From the NCBI GenBank assembly GCA_937902295.1, contig CALGUM010000031.1, positions 1-9,177 on the forward strand: a stretch of 9,177 nt of DNA, written 5' to 3'. Origin of the DNA: an uncultured Candidatus Saccharibacteria bacterium. GTDB lineage: Bacteria; Patescibacteriota; Saccharimonadia; Saccharimonadales; Saccharimonadaceae. Made by a program: the position numbers and the translations under genes. This document shows positions 1 through 6,122 of this stretch, one piece after another (the first letter of the stretch is position 1; each line of letters starts with the position of its first letter). The notes under the pieces were generated by a model, which saw only the letters and a program-made list of their open reading frames with translations, did not search any database and was not told where the DNA came from.

Positions 1-131
1 CGCCAAGCGAGCTGATCGAAGTAAGTCGTATTTACGAAGGTGACTCCAGGGCGATCAATCGCTACATCAAACAGCGCACAGAGAAGGATCCGCACCAACT
101 CGCACTTGAAAGTATCTCGGCACAGCACTAG
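1..131 (+). CDS. C-terminal tail of an unidentified protein (5' end outside window)
   Basis: The only frame open from the left edge begins at base 3 and gives 42 residues before a TAG at 129-131; the other two rightward frames stop within about 45 bases. The tail is hydrophilic, rich in Arg, Glu, Ile and Ser, and ends in SAQH. It looks helical (an ELIEVSRIYEGD stretch followed by a basic YIKQR), with no membrane segment or known motif. A strong rightward terminator starts 48 nt after the stop, which supports a real gene ending here. I do not recognise the family, and too little is visible to suggest a function. Confidence 0.6.
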   Translation, partial: PSELIEVSRIYEGDSRAINRYIKQRTEKDPHQLALESISAQH

Positions 132-178
132 TGCCTCGTGCGAAACGGACACGTCGCCAAGTCCATACCCAACCCCGC

Positions 179-220
179 GGCCCCGCCTTTTACTCTTTTG
201 AGCAAAAGGCGGGGCCTTTT
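179..220 (+). terminator. Rho-independent terminator of the left-edge gene
   Basis: A 13-bp GC-rich arm at 179-191 (GGCCCCGCCTTTT) pairs perfectly with 204-216. A 1x1 A/C mismatch follows, then a 3-bp CTC/GAG extension closing on a TTTT loop. A short TTTT tract follows at 217-220. On the other strand the hairpin is followed by GC-rich sequence rather than T's, so it mainly stops rightward transcription. It lies in a convergent gap, and may also slow the leftward udg transcript. Confidence 0.9.
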
Positions 221-270
221 CACGTTCAATAGACACGAAGCTACACCAAAGGATATCCGGGGGGTTTCTG

Positions 271-846
271 CTATCTGTTAGTCCTGGCTAGCTCAGCGGC
301 TGTGACGAAATCATCAATGAGCACCTGACGCATACTGCCGTTATACAGCGCTGCGGCTGGGTGATATAGGGGTATTACCAAGAATTCATGTGCCTCGTAT
401 TGCACTTTGCGAGCGTGCCCATGGTCCTTCGATATTGTGAGATCTGGTATAAAACATGCACCGCTATGCCGACCCAAGGTTATTACCACCTTGGGATTAA
501 TAATTTCAAGCTGCCGCATGAGGTACGGCCAGAATTCTTTCTTTTCCTCTGGCGTGGGATCACGATTGCCTGGTGGACGATATTTAACGATGTTGGTGAT
601 ATAGATATCACGACGCTCCATGCCAGCAGCGGCGAGCATCTCATTTAAAAACCTACCGCTGGCGCCTACAAACGGCAACCCTTGCGTATCTTCGGCTTTG
701 CCCGGCGCCTCGCCGATACACACAATATCGGCATTGGGATTGCCGTCGCCCAGTACAAGCTGGGTCGCCTGCTCCGCGAGTTCTGGGCAAATATTTTTCT
801 CTAGAATTTCCGCTGCAAGCGACGCCAGACTCTGCTGCTTATCCAT
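271..846 (-). CDS. Family-4-type uracil-DNA glycosylase, Fe-S cysteines mostly lost
   Basis: This 191-residue protein matches family-4 UDGs, which remove uracil from DNA in base excision repair. Motif A is clear (GEAPGKAED at 45-53, then GLPFVGASG), followed by YITNIVKYRPPGNRDP (about 82-97) and the second active-site motif HPAAAL (162-167). Canonical members hold a [4Fe-4S] cluster with four Cys (CxxC, then KCRPP, then a Cys just before the PYL segment). Here only Cys20 of the first pair is present; the other positions read Lys17, Tyr89 and Phe105. The loss is seen; an inactive or cluster-free enzyme is inference. The fold and catalytic motifs are intact, so cluster-free activity is plausible. 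It is the last gene of the pnp operon, 10 nt after the miniprotein. Its start has only GGAG one base away, too close for an ideal ribosome site, so translational coupling is likely. Confidence 0.9.
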   Translation of the reverse strand: MDKQQSLASLAAEILEKNICPELAEQATQLVLGDGNPNADIVCIGEAPGKAEDTQGLPFVGASGRFLNEMLAAAGMERRDIYITNIVKYRPPGNRDPTPEEKKEFWPYLMRQLEIINPKVVITLGRHSGACFIPDLTISKDHGHARKVQYEAHEFLVIPLYHPAAALYNGSMRQVLIDDFVTAAELARTNR

Positions 847-856
847 ACTCCGGACG

Positions 857-1003
857 TTATTTCCGACGTCGATTTTGCTTGGTACTCTTAGTGTCTTTGC
901 CTTGTAACTTAGACAAAATCCATCCTATGAGCAATGGAGCGATATACGCAATTACGCGCATTCCTGCTGGCGATTGTACAAATTTTCTTAGTCCTCGAAA
1001 CAT
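857..1003 (-). CDS. 48-residue single-pass basic membrane miniprotein
   Basis: A small ORF fills the gap between pnp and the glycosylase: ATG at 1003-1001, TAA at 859-857. It starts 16 nt after the pnp stop and ends 10 nt before the udg start. A near-perfect Shine-Dalgarno (GGAGGAGG) sits 5 nt before the ATG, the strongest in the window, which is the main reason to call it real. The protein has a basic N-terminus (MFRGLRKF), a hydrophobic helix at about residues 17-33 (RVIAYIAPLLIGWILSK) and a very basic tail ending NRRRK. This suggests a single membrane span with positively charged ends that could touch nucleic acid or phospholipid. I do not recognise a family. Co-transcription with the RNA-degrading PNPase invites the guess of a membrane anchor for RNA decay, but nothing in the sequence proves this. 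Confidence 0.75.
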   Translation of the reverse strand: MFRGLRKFVQSPAGMRVIAYIAPLLIGWILSKLQGKDTKSTKQNRRRK

Positions 1004-1008
1004 AGCTA

Positions 1009-1016
1009 CCTCCTCC
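1009..1016 (-). promoter_or_regulatory. Strong ribosome binding site of the miniprotein
   Basis: The minus strand reads GGAGGAGG followed by AGCTA... in reverse-complement spacing (TAGCT) and then ATG, giving a 5-nt spacer. It lies in the 16-nt gap after the pnp stop codon. It shows that the host ribosome uses Shine-Dalgarno pairing for an internal operon gene, unlike the operon-leading genes in this window. Confidence 0.8.
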
Positions 1017-1019
1017 GAC

Positions 1020-3140
1020 TTACTCACTCAGTGCTTTGATACTGAGGCTCAAACGCCCGCGTTCATCGATACCAGTGAGCTTCACTTTAATTGTTTCGCC
1101 TTCGGTCAATACATCGGTCACATTTTCGACACGCTCATCTGAAAGTTGCGAAATATGCACCATGCCGTCGATACCTGGCAGAATGTTTACAAATGCGCCA
1201 AAGTCTTTGATGCTCACAACTCGACCTTCGTACACGCGGCCGACCTCTGGCTCTTCGGTAAGGCTGCGAATCCAGTTGAGTGCTTTTTCGATATTGGTGG
1301 TATCGCTTGCCGCTACGGTGATGAGACCGTCTTCTTTGATATCAATATCAGCACCTGTTTCGCTGGTGATTTTGTTAATCACCTCTCCACCCTTACCGAT
1401 AACCGCACCGATTTTATCTGGATTGATCTTAATCTTTTCGATACGTGGTGCATAGGGACTGAGCGTTGGCTTAGGTGCAGCAAGTGTGGTCATCATGTGG
1501 TCCAAGATAAGCTGGCGGCCTGGTCGCGACTGTTCGATCGCCTGTCGCAAAATTTCTACAGGAAGACCATGGACTTTCATATCCATCTGAATAGCCGTAA
1601 TACCCTGCTCGGTACCCGTTACTTTGAAGTCCATATCGCCCGCGAAGTCCTCTGCGTCGGCGATGTCGCTGAGGACATATGGCGTCTCGCCGTCCATCAT
1701 CAGACCCATCGCAATACCGGCTACTGGGCGCTTTAGCGGGACGCCTGCGTCCATGAGTGCAAGGACACTGGAACATGTCGCTGCCATTGAGGTAGAGCCA
1801 TTCTGGCTCATAATTTCAGTGACACTACGAATCGTATATGGGAACTCTTCTGCACTTGGTAGTACTGGTAGAACCGCGCGCTCGGCAAGGAACCCGTGAC
1901 CAATTTCCCGTCGTCCAGGGCTGCCCAGTCGTCGTACTTCACCGACGGTATAGCCCGGAGCATTGTAATGGTGCATATAACGACGCTCACCGTCATTGAC
2001 TTCCATCGTATCAACCATCTGCGAGTAGCTCAGTGGTGCAAGTGTGACTACATTGAGGGCCTGCGTGACGCCGCGAGTAAACAAGCTTGACCCATGCGCT
2101 CGAGGCAAAAAGCCAACTTCACTTGAAAGTGTTCGAACCTCATCGAGGGCGCGTCCGTCTGGTCGACGACCGAGCGCGACGATGCCTTTTCGCACGTCGT
2201 TGTGCAAGGCCATTGTAAACGCTTCGTCATATTCGTCGCGTGTGGCTTTGTCGTAGGCCTCTTCGTCAAGCTCTTCCGCCATCGCAGCGTGAAAGGCCCA
2301 ACGGAGTTCGTTGACCATTTCGTTGCGCTCTGGGTACGGCATGTGGAGCGCCTCGCCAAGTTTTCCATCGACCCACGTATCAACTCGTGTCTGAACCTCT
2401 TCGTTTGGCAGCACCAGTTCATACTCTTGGAGGGCTGGTTGAACTTTTTCTTGCAGCTCACGCTGCAACGCAATCGCTGGCTGGAACTGTTCGTATGCCC
2501 AGGCGATCGCATCGGCAATCACGTCTTCTGACACTTCGTTGGCGCCTGCCTCCACCATGGTGACACCTCGCTCTATACCCGCGACCACGAGATCGAGGTC
2601 GCTCTGTTCACGCTCTTCTGGTGTCAAGAATGCCTTAAACTCACCGTTAATTCGACCGACTCGAAGCCCTGCGACCGGGCCATCAAATGGTGTGCCGGTA
2701 AGACTCAGTGCACTACTCGCCGCAATCATAGCGATCATATCTGGACGGAAACTTGGATCCATCGAAAGTACGCCAGCCACGACTTGCACTTCTTGGCGAT
2801 AGCCTTTTGGAAAGAGTGGACGAATCGGGCGATCGATGAGACGACCGATCAAAATTGCTTCGTCACTCGGACGACCCTCTCGCTTGATAAATCGACTGCC
2901 ACTAATTTTTCCCGCAGCATAGAACTTCTCTTCGTAGTCCACGCTCAGCGGAAAATAATCGAGTGCGATCGGTCGTGAACCAACCTGTGCCGTACCAAGT
3001 ACGACAGTGTCACCGTAGCGAACAATCACGCTCGCAGTAGTGCGAAACCCAACTCGATTCACTTCGAGTGTGAGTGTTTTTCCCGCCAGCTCAGTACTAA
3101 CTGATAGTATTTCTTTTCCTTTTGGATTGATAGTAGCCAT
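1020..3140 (-). CDS. pnp: Polyribonucleotide nucleotidyltransferase (PNPase)
   Basis: PNPase degrades RNA 3' to 5' using phosphate and can run in reverse to add tails. The 706 residues match the usual length of about 700. Visible in order: first RNase PH domain (about 5-225, with GSRFIKREGRPSD and LIDRPIRPLFPKGY), linker helices, catalytic second RNase PH domain (about 320-560), a KH domain with GKGG at 582-585, and a C-terminal S1 domain (about 632-705, FGAFVNILPGIDGMVHISQL). Phosphate-site NGSTS is at 447-451 and catalytic Asp498, Asp504 and Lys506 lie in EDFAGDMDFKV. An in-frame ATG at 3188 would add 16 residues but has no ribosome site; the ATG at 3140 has GGAG 5 nt upstream and begins a typical N-terminus, so I chose it. 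It heads the pnp-miniprotein-udg operon. The usual partner rpsO lies upstream on the same strand, separated by an ABC transporter. Confidence 0.97.
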   Translation of the reverse strand: MATINPKGKEILSVSTELAGKTLTLEVNRVGFRTTASVIVRYGDTVVLGTAQVGSRPIALDYFPLSVDYEEKFYAAGKISGSRFIKREGRPSDEAILIGRLIDRPIRPLFPKGYRQEVQVVAGVLSMDPSFRPDMIAMIAASSALSLTGTPFDGPVAGLRVGRINGEFKAFLTPEEREQSDLDLVVAGIERGVTMVEAGANEVSEDVIADAIAWAYEQFQPAIALQRELQEKVQPALQEYELVLPNEEVQTRVDTWVDGKLGEALHMPYPERNEMVNELRWAFHAAMAEELDEEAYDKATRDEYDEAFTMALHNDVRKGIVALGRRPDGRALDEVRTLSSEVGFLPRAHGSSLFTRGVTQALNVVTLAPLSYSQMVDTMEVNDGERRYMHHYNAPGYTVGEVRRLGSPGRREIGHGFLAERAVLPVLPSAEEFPYTIRSVTEIMSQNGSTSMAATCSSVLALMDAGVPLKRPVAGIAMGLMMDGETPYVLSDIADAEDFAGDMDFKVTGTEQGITAIQMDMKVHGLPVEILRQAIEQSRPGRQLILDHMMTTLAAPKPTLSPYAPRIEKIKINPDKIGAVIGKGGEVINKITSETGADIDIKEDGLITVAASDTTNIEKALNWIRSLTEEPEVGRVYEGRVVSIKDFGAFVNILPGIDGMVHISQLSDERVENVTDVLTEGETIKVKLTGIDERGRLSLSIKALSE

Positions 3141-3232
3141 TACTACTCCCTTCATGTGATGCGGAGAGTAACAGGGGTAAAAGCTCATGGGTATAAACTA
3201 TTATCTCTATCACTATCCGCGTAATTTTTACA
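3141..3232 (-). promoter_or_regulatory. pnp 5' leader with alternative base pairings
   Basis: From the predicted start near 3232 the pnp mRNA would have about 92 nt of leader, unlike the near-leaderless genes nearby. On the minus strand GCGGATAG (complement of 3213-3220) can pair with CTCTCCGC (complement of 3161-3168), with one mismatch. Alternatively GTGAT (complement of 3209-3213) can pair with ATCAC (complement of 3156-3160), just before the ribosome site GGGAG. The two pairings cannot nest together, so they would be mutually exclusive. PNPase autoregulates through its leader in E. coli; a similar role here is only inference. Confidence 0.4.
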
Positions 3233-3238
3233 CTTACC

Positions 3239-3247
3239 ATTATACCA
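3239..3247 (-). promoter_or_regulatory. pnp promoter, extended -10
   Basis: The minus strand reads TGGTATAAT: a perfect -10 hexamer with a TGn extension. No good -35 is seen at 16-18 nt, as expected for an extended -10 promoter. It sits about 100 nt before the pnp start codon. Confidence 0.7.
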
Positions 3248-3307
3248 CTCTCTGCGCCGACGCACCGTATTTGCGACACAAGCAGAACCCTCTGCGTGCA
3301 CCTTCTA

Positions 3308-3333
3308 TTCACATCTGCTCGGTCTAATGTGAA
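3308..3333. repeat. 7-bp inverted repeat after the ABC permease gene
   Basis: TTCACAT at 3308-3314 and ATGTGAA at 3327-3333 are perfect inverted copies around a 12-nt spacer, overlapping the permease stop codon. There is no T-tract next to it on either strand, so it is at best a weak transcript-end hairpin or a protein-binding site upstream of the pnp promoter. Confidence 0.3.
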
Positions 3334-4124
3334 ATATCACGCACGTGGAATGTAATGGTTGCGACAATCATAGTCGCCAGACTCACACCCAAAAATATGA
3401 CAATATGCGACAGAGCCACGCCGTACTGCGCCACAGTAACCGCAGCAACGTATTCAAGCAATGAATATGGGCGGTATCCTACGATAATCGGGAGTACTGG
3501 ACTGAAGATCGTCACACTATGACTAAAGATTGTTACCGCACATCCTGCGAGTACCGCGAGTATTCCCTGTCCTGTCGCAATTCCGATAGCGAATGTTATG
3601 GTCGCAATCGTACACGCATAGAGCCACAGCATACCTACAAGTGACATGAGCGTAGAAAACGCAATGGTCGTATCACCCTCTATAAACGGTAGTGTGGCAT
3701 ACAATCCTAACGTAATACATACCATGCATATGGCGAGCATGACTACGAGTGCGGACCAGTATCGCATTACTAATCCTACGCGGCTCACCGGCTGCGCGAG
3801 AAGAGTACGAAATTCACCACGACGCTCCGCTGCGACACTCATGCTCCTGCCGTACGCTACTGCTACAATACCAAGCACCAAAGGCAAGTGAATCGTAAAG
3901 AGTTGAGAGGCAATAAATGTGGGAAATTCTCGTAGATATGACAATTCCCCCAGAAAACTTTCGAACAACACCGGCATATTTTCAATAATAGGGTTTGAAG
4001 GACGGAGTTCAGACAATATCGGATATAACCCTGCGATGAACATAGAAAACAGCATCAGTCCAATCGAGGTTATACCAATGAGCCAGCGACGCCCATAGAC
4101 TGCTTGGAGCACTACACTATTCAC
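3324..4124 (-). CDS. ABC-2 type transporter permease
   Basis: A 266-residue membrane protein with about six hydrophobic segments (roughly 14-34, 74-91, 122-143, 156-180, 184-215, 238-259). A cytoplasmic stretch, ERRGEFRTLLAQPVSR (about 100-115), resembles the conserved loop of ABC-2 permeases of the multi-copper/antibiotic exporter kind, where it contacts the ATPase. The start codon is GTG (4124-4122), overlapping the last 8 nt of the ATPase gene, with GAGGAG 7 nt upstream; this gives tight translational coupling. The two proteins very probably form one exporter. The substrate (lipid, peptide or drug) cannot be read from the sequence. The transcript appears to end without a clear terminator before the pnp promoter. 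Confidence 0.9.
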   Translation of the reverse strand: MNSVVLQAVYGRRWLIGITSIGLMLFSMFIAGLYPILSELRPSNPIIENMPVLFESFLGELSYLREFPTFIASQLFTIHLPLVLGIVAVAYGRSMSVAAERRGEFRTLLAQPVSRVGLVMRYWSALVVMLAICMVCITLGLYATLPFIEGDTTIAFSTLMSLVGMLWLYACTIATITFAIGIATGQGILAVLAGCAVTIFSHSVTIFSPVLPIIVGYRPYSLLEYVAAVTVAQYGVALSHIVIFLGVSLATMIVATITFHVRDISH

Positions 4125-5025
4125 CGTCAGACTCCTCTGGTGTCACATACAAATGGCGAAATTCATCATTGAGTGAGCGTGGCTCAATAGCAATGTCTTC
4201 TATACCCTTCAACTCTGAAATCCACTGTAGCAATTGCTGCGTGTCACCAGTGTAACTGAATTTAATTTTTCTCTGACTCCCGGTGCGGATCTTTGCAGCA
4301 TGGAGTGGAAGTTTGATGTCTGCATCGCTGTAGAGCGTTACATTTTTCCCCTTATACTCTGTGATTTGTTGCTGCGATAAATCATGTACTACTGCGCCGT
4401 CCTTGAGCATGATAATGCGCGAACATGATCGTGCGACCTCGTCGGGATACTGCGACGATACTACTACCGTCGCCCCTCGCAGTGATGCGTCGCGCATTGT
4501 GTCGAGCAGTACCTCACGAGATAACGGATCGAGCTCTCGCATCGGCTCATCGAGCACAATAAGCTTTGGCAAACCCAAAAAAGCCGATATGAGCACGATT
4601 TTTTGTCGGTTACTCGACGATAGGGTGCCGATTTTTGATTCTAATTGTGGTCGGAACGCGCGTACCAGCTGATCATACTGCTTGGCGGGGGCGGCGCGGT
4701 GCGCCATCACAGCCCGCAAGTACCGCTCCCCTGTCATTATATGCGGCAGCGTGGTATCGAAGGCCGCATACGCAATATCGCGGTGCACGCGATGCGCAGT
4801 GAGTGATGTCACCTTGTGTCCAAATAATTCAATTGTCCCCTTTGAGGGCCGCGAGAACCCCATGATCATAGACATAAGCGTCGTCTTACCAGACTCATAA
4901 TCACCGACAAGCCCCACTACCTCACCAGGTGCAATAGAAAACGTCACCTCGTCAACAGCGCGTAGCCGTCGATATCGTTTCGTTACACGATCAAAAATAG
5001 CGATCGGCTGGTCCTGCTGTTTCAT
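4117..5025 (-). CDS. ABC transporter ATP-binding protein with degenerate motifs
   Basis: This 302-residue protein is laid out like exporter ATPases (BcrA/DrrA-like): Walker A GDYESGKTT (41-49), Walker B LIVLDEP (155-161), D-loop ELDP, and a C-terminal extension from about 225 ending in IAIEPRSLNDEF, a form common in such ATPases. Several positions are unusual. The signature is LSSSN (135-139) rather than LSGGQ, the H-switch His is Gln192 (SSQYPDE), and the Q-loop region reads AYAAFD with no Gln at about 89. Walker A retains its Lys47 and Thr48, so ATP binding is likely; hydrolysis may be weak or need altered geometry. It begins the ABC operon, with its -10 element only 6 nt upstream of the ATG and no ribosome site, implying a leaderless message. 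It could be an active divergent ATPase or a regulatory one. Confidence 0.9.
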   Translation of the reverse strand: MKQQDQPIAIFDRVTKRYRRLRAVDEVTFSIAPGEVVGLVGDYESGKTTLMSMIMGFSRPSKGTIELFGHKVTSLTAHRVHRDIAYAAFDTTLPHIMTGERYLRAVMAHRAAPAKQYDQLVRAFRPQLESKIGTLSSSNRQKIVLISAFLGLPKLIVLDEPMRELDPLSREVLLDTMRDASLRGATVVVSSQYPDEVARSCSRIIMLKDGAVVHDLSQQQITEYKGKNVTLYSDADIKLPLHAAKIRTGSQRKIKFSYTGDTQQLLQWISELKGIEDIAIEPRSLNDEFRHLYVTPEESDGE

Positions 5026-5031
5026 GTGACT

Positions 5032-5040
5032 AGTATAGCA
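5032..5040 (-). promoter_or_regulatory. ABC operon promoter, extended -10, leaderless
   Basis: The minus strand reads TGCTATACT, an extended -10 one base off consensus. The hexamer ends 6 nt before the ATG at 5025, so the expected transcript start falls on the A of the start codon. No convincing -35 and no Shine-Dalgarno are present. Confidence 0.65.
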
Positions 5041-5065
5041 TGAGCATTATTACTATTGCCGCAAC

Positions 5066-5093
5066 AAAAAACACCTCCGCAATACGGAGGTGT
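5066..5093 (-). terminator. rpsO terminator
   Basis: A perfect 9-bp hairpin: ACACCTCCG (5071-5079) against CGGAGGTGT (5085-5093) with a 5-nt loop. Leftward it is followed by TTTTTT (complement of 5066-5071). It lies 20 nt after the rpsO stop codon and separates rpsO from the ABC operon promoter. Confidence 0.92.
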
Positions 5094-5113
5094 AATTCTG
5101 TTTCACGTAGCTG

Positions 5114-5380
5114 CTACTTGCGCAGTCCTAGTGTCGAAAGAGTTGCCTTGTAGGCATCGAAGTCTGTACGCTCGAGGTATTTGAGGAGGCGCTTTCGCTT
5201 ACCTACCATCTGAACCAAGCCGCGACGAGCCATAAAGTCATGTTTATTGGCTTTAAGATGCTCTGTAACTTCTTTGATACGAGCCGTCAAGACTGATACC
5301 TGCGCCTGTGGGCTACCGACATCGTTCTTGCTGACCTGAGTCAAAGCAATCGCTTTCTGCTTGTCTTCTTTAGTTATCAT
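5114..5380 (-). CDS. rpsO: 30S ribosomal protein S15
   Basis: S15 binds 16S rRNA early in assembly of the small-subunit platform. The 88 residues match the normal length. Recognisable parts: NDVGSPQAQVSVLTARI (19-35, the DTGS-type turn and helix), HLKANKHDFMARRGLVQMV (about 41-59) and KRKRLLKYLERTD, ending in LGLRK. It is complete and follows the family closely. It has its own extended -10 promoter one base before the start codon and its own terminator, so it is a single-gene unit rather than a co-transcribed rpsO-pnp pair. With no room for a Shine-Dalgarno, its message is predicted to be leaderless. That removes the leader used for S15 autoregulation in other bacteria. Confidence 0.97.
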   Translation of the reverse strand: MITKEDKQKAIALTQVSKNDVGSPQAQVSVLTARIKEVTEHLKANKHDFMARRGLVQMVGKRKRLLKYLERTDFDAYKATLSTLGLRK

Positions 5381-5387
5381 CTAGAGT

Positions 5388-5416
5388 ATTGTAACAGAAA
5401 AACAGCTGACGTGCAA
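5388..5416 (-). promoter_or_regulatory. rpsO promoter, extended -10, leaderless
   Basis: On the minus strand TGTTACAAT (complement of 5388-5396) gives an extended -10, and TTGCAC (complement of 5411-5416) is a weak -35 with a 17-nt spacer. The expected start is 5381, one base before the ATG. Confidence 0.65.
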
Positions 5417-5420
5417 TTAT

Positions 5421-6062
5421 CTATAGCTGCTCGCGGATATACTGTGCCGTCCTGTGCAGTGTCTCGATGTCGCCAGGCAATAAGTCACATTCTGAAGAAA
5501 CAAGGTTGCGATAAGCCATTTCAAGAGCCCTATCTTCTTTCGGCATGTCAGTCAGGATTATGTCTATGTCATCAACCGAGAAATCATGCAGGCCAGTATC
5601 AATACGATGCCATGCCCCGTTTTGAAGTTCTGAATACTCAAAAGACAACCCCCCTTCTAGCTGCTCCTCCGCGCCGTTTCTAATCTTAACAACCATCAAG
5701 TTTTGAGCTACCTTCACTCTTTTTCCTTTTATCAATTCTGGAACTTTATACTCCCAATCCACCATAACTGCTTCGTAGGTATTTGAATCGTCTAGATCGT
5801 CGAGAGGTCGGTACTCCATAAGATACTGTGCCTCTGCCTTCAGTGGAATATCGCCTACACAAAGTAGAGCTTCTTGCATAAACATTTCTGACAATTGCAC
5901 TGTAAACTGATGCGGCTGTCGCTTGCCGTCTGGACTAGACCCTCCCGCGACTAATGTCGGGGTATTGCTGCGCAATACGATCGCTTCAGCTAAATCTTGC
6001 CACGCAGACCCTAAAGTGTCCTGTGAAAGTTCAAAATTGATATGCGGCTTTCTTTCGTCCAT
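5421..6062 (-). CDS. Hypothetical acidic 213-residue protein
   Basis: I do not recognise this protein. It is soluble-looking, with no signal peptide or membrane segment, and acidic, with patches such as PLDDLDDSNTYE (about 86-97) and FSVDDIDIILTDMPKED (161-177). The middle part alternates hydrophobic and polar residues as in beta strands (QFTVQLSEMF, KVAQNLMVVKI), and the end is helical (YRNLVSS, TAQYIREQL). Two Cys lie at 68 and 192 without a metal-site pattern. Start ATG at 6062 follows its own AT-rich promoter within 8 nt. GC and codon choice look lower than in pnp (35-45% against about 53% in lines I counted), and it sits between truB and rpsO, which are often adjacent. Both hint that it was inserted, but it could be a lineage-specific native gene. 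Confidence 0.8.
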   Translation of the reverse strand: MDERKPHINFELSQDTLGSAWQDLAEAIVLRSNTPTLVAGGSSPDGKRQPHQFTVQLSEMFMQEALLCVGDIPLKAEAQYLMEYRPLDDLDDSNTYEAVMVDWEYKVPELIKGKRVKVAQNLMVVKIRNGAEEQLEGGLSFEYSELQNGAWHRIDTGLHDFSVDDIDIILTDMPKEDRALEMAYRNLVSSECDLLPGDIETLHRTAQYIREQL

Positions 6063-6070
6063 ATGTTGCT

Positions 6071-6099
6071 ATAAAAACATAATAAATATATAAAGTCAA
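6071..6099 (-). promoter_or_regulatory. Promoter of the 213-residue unknown gene
   Basis: Minus strand: TTGACT (complement of 6094-6099, five of six to consensus), 17-nt spacer, then TTTTAT (complement of 6071-6076) preceded by TGT. The hexamer ends 8 nt before the ATG, so the leader would be about 2 nt. This is the best -35 in the window. Confidence 0.6.
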
Positions 6100-6122
6100 T
6101 ATACGACACTGCGCCGTTGCTG

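Noticed and set aside
1146..1736. A 196-residue rightward ORF opposite pnp
   Set aside because: It lies wholly inside pnp, has no ribosome site or known motif, and its composition mirrors the pnp codons.
2048..2518. A 156-residue leftward ORF in another frame of pnp
   Set aside because: It overlaps coding sequence of a certain gene; the protein is low-complexity and basic with no family features.
3141..3188. A 16-residue N-terminal extension of PNPase from the ATG at 3188
   Set aside because: No Shine-Dalgarno precedes it, whereas the ATG at 3140 has GGAG at 5 nt and starts a family-typical N-terminus.
3097..3312. A 71-residue leftward ORF across the pnp promoter
   Set aside because: It contains the TATAAT element and overlaps the pnp start out of frame; better explained as leader and promoter DNA.
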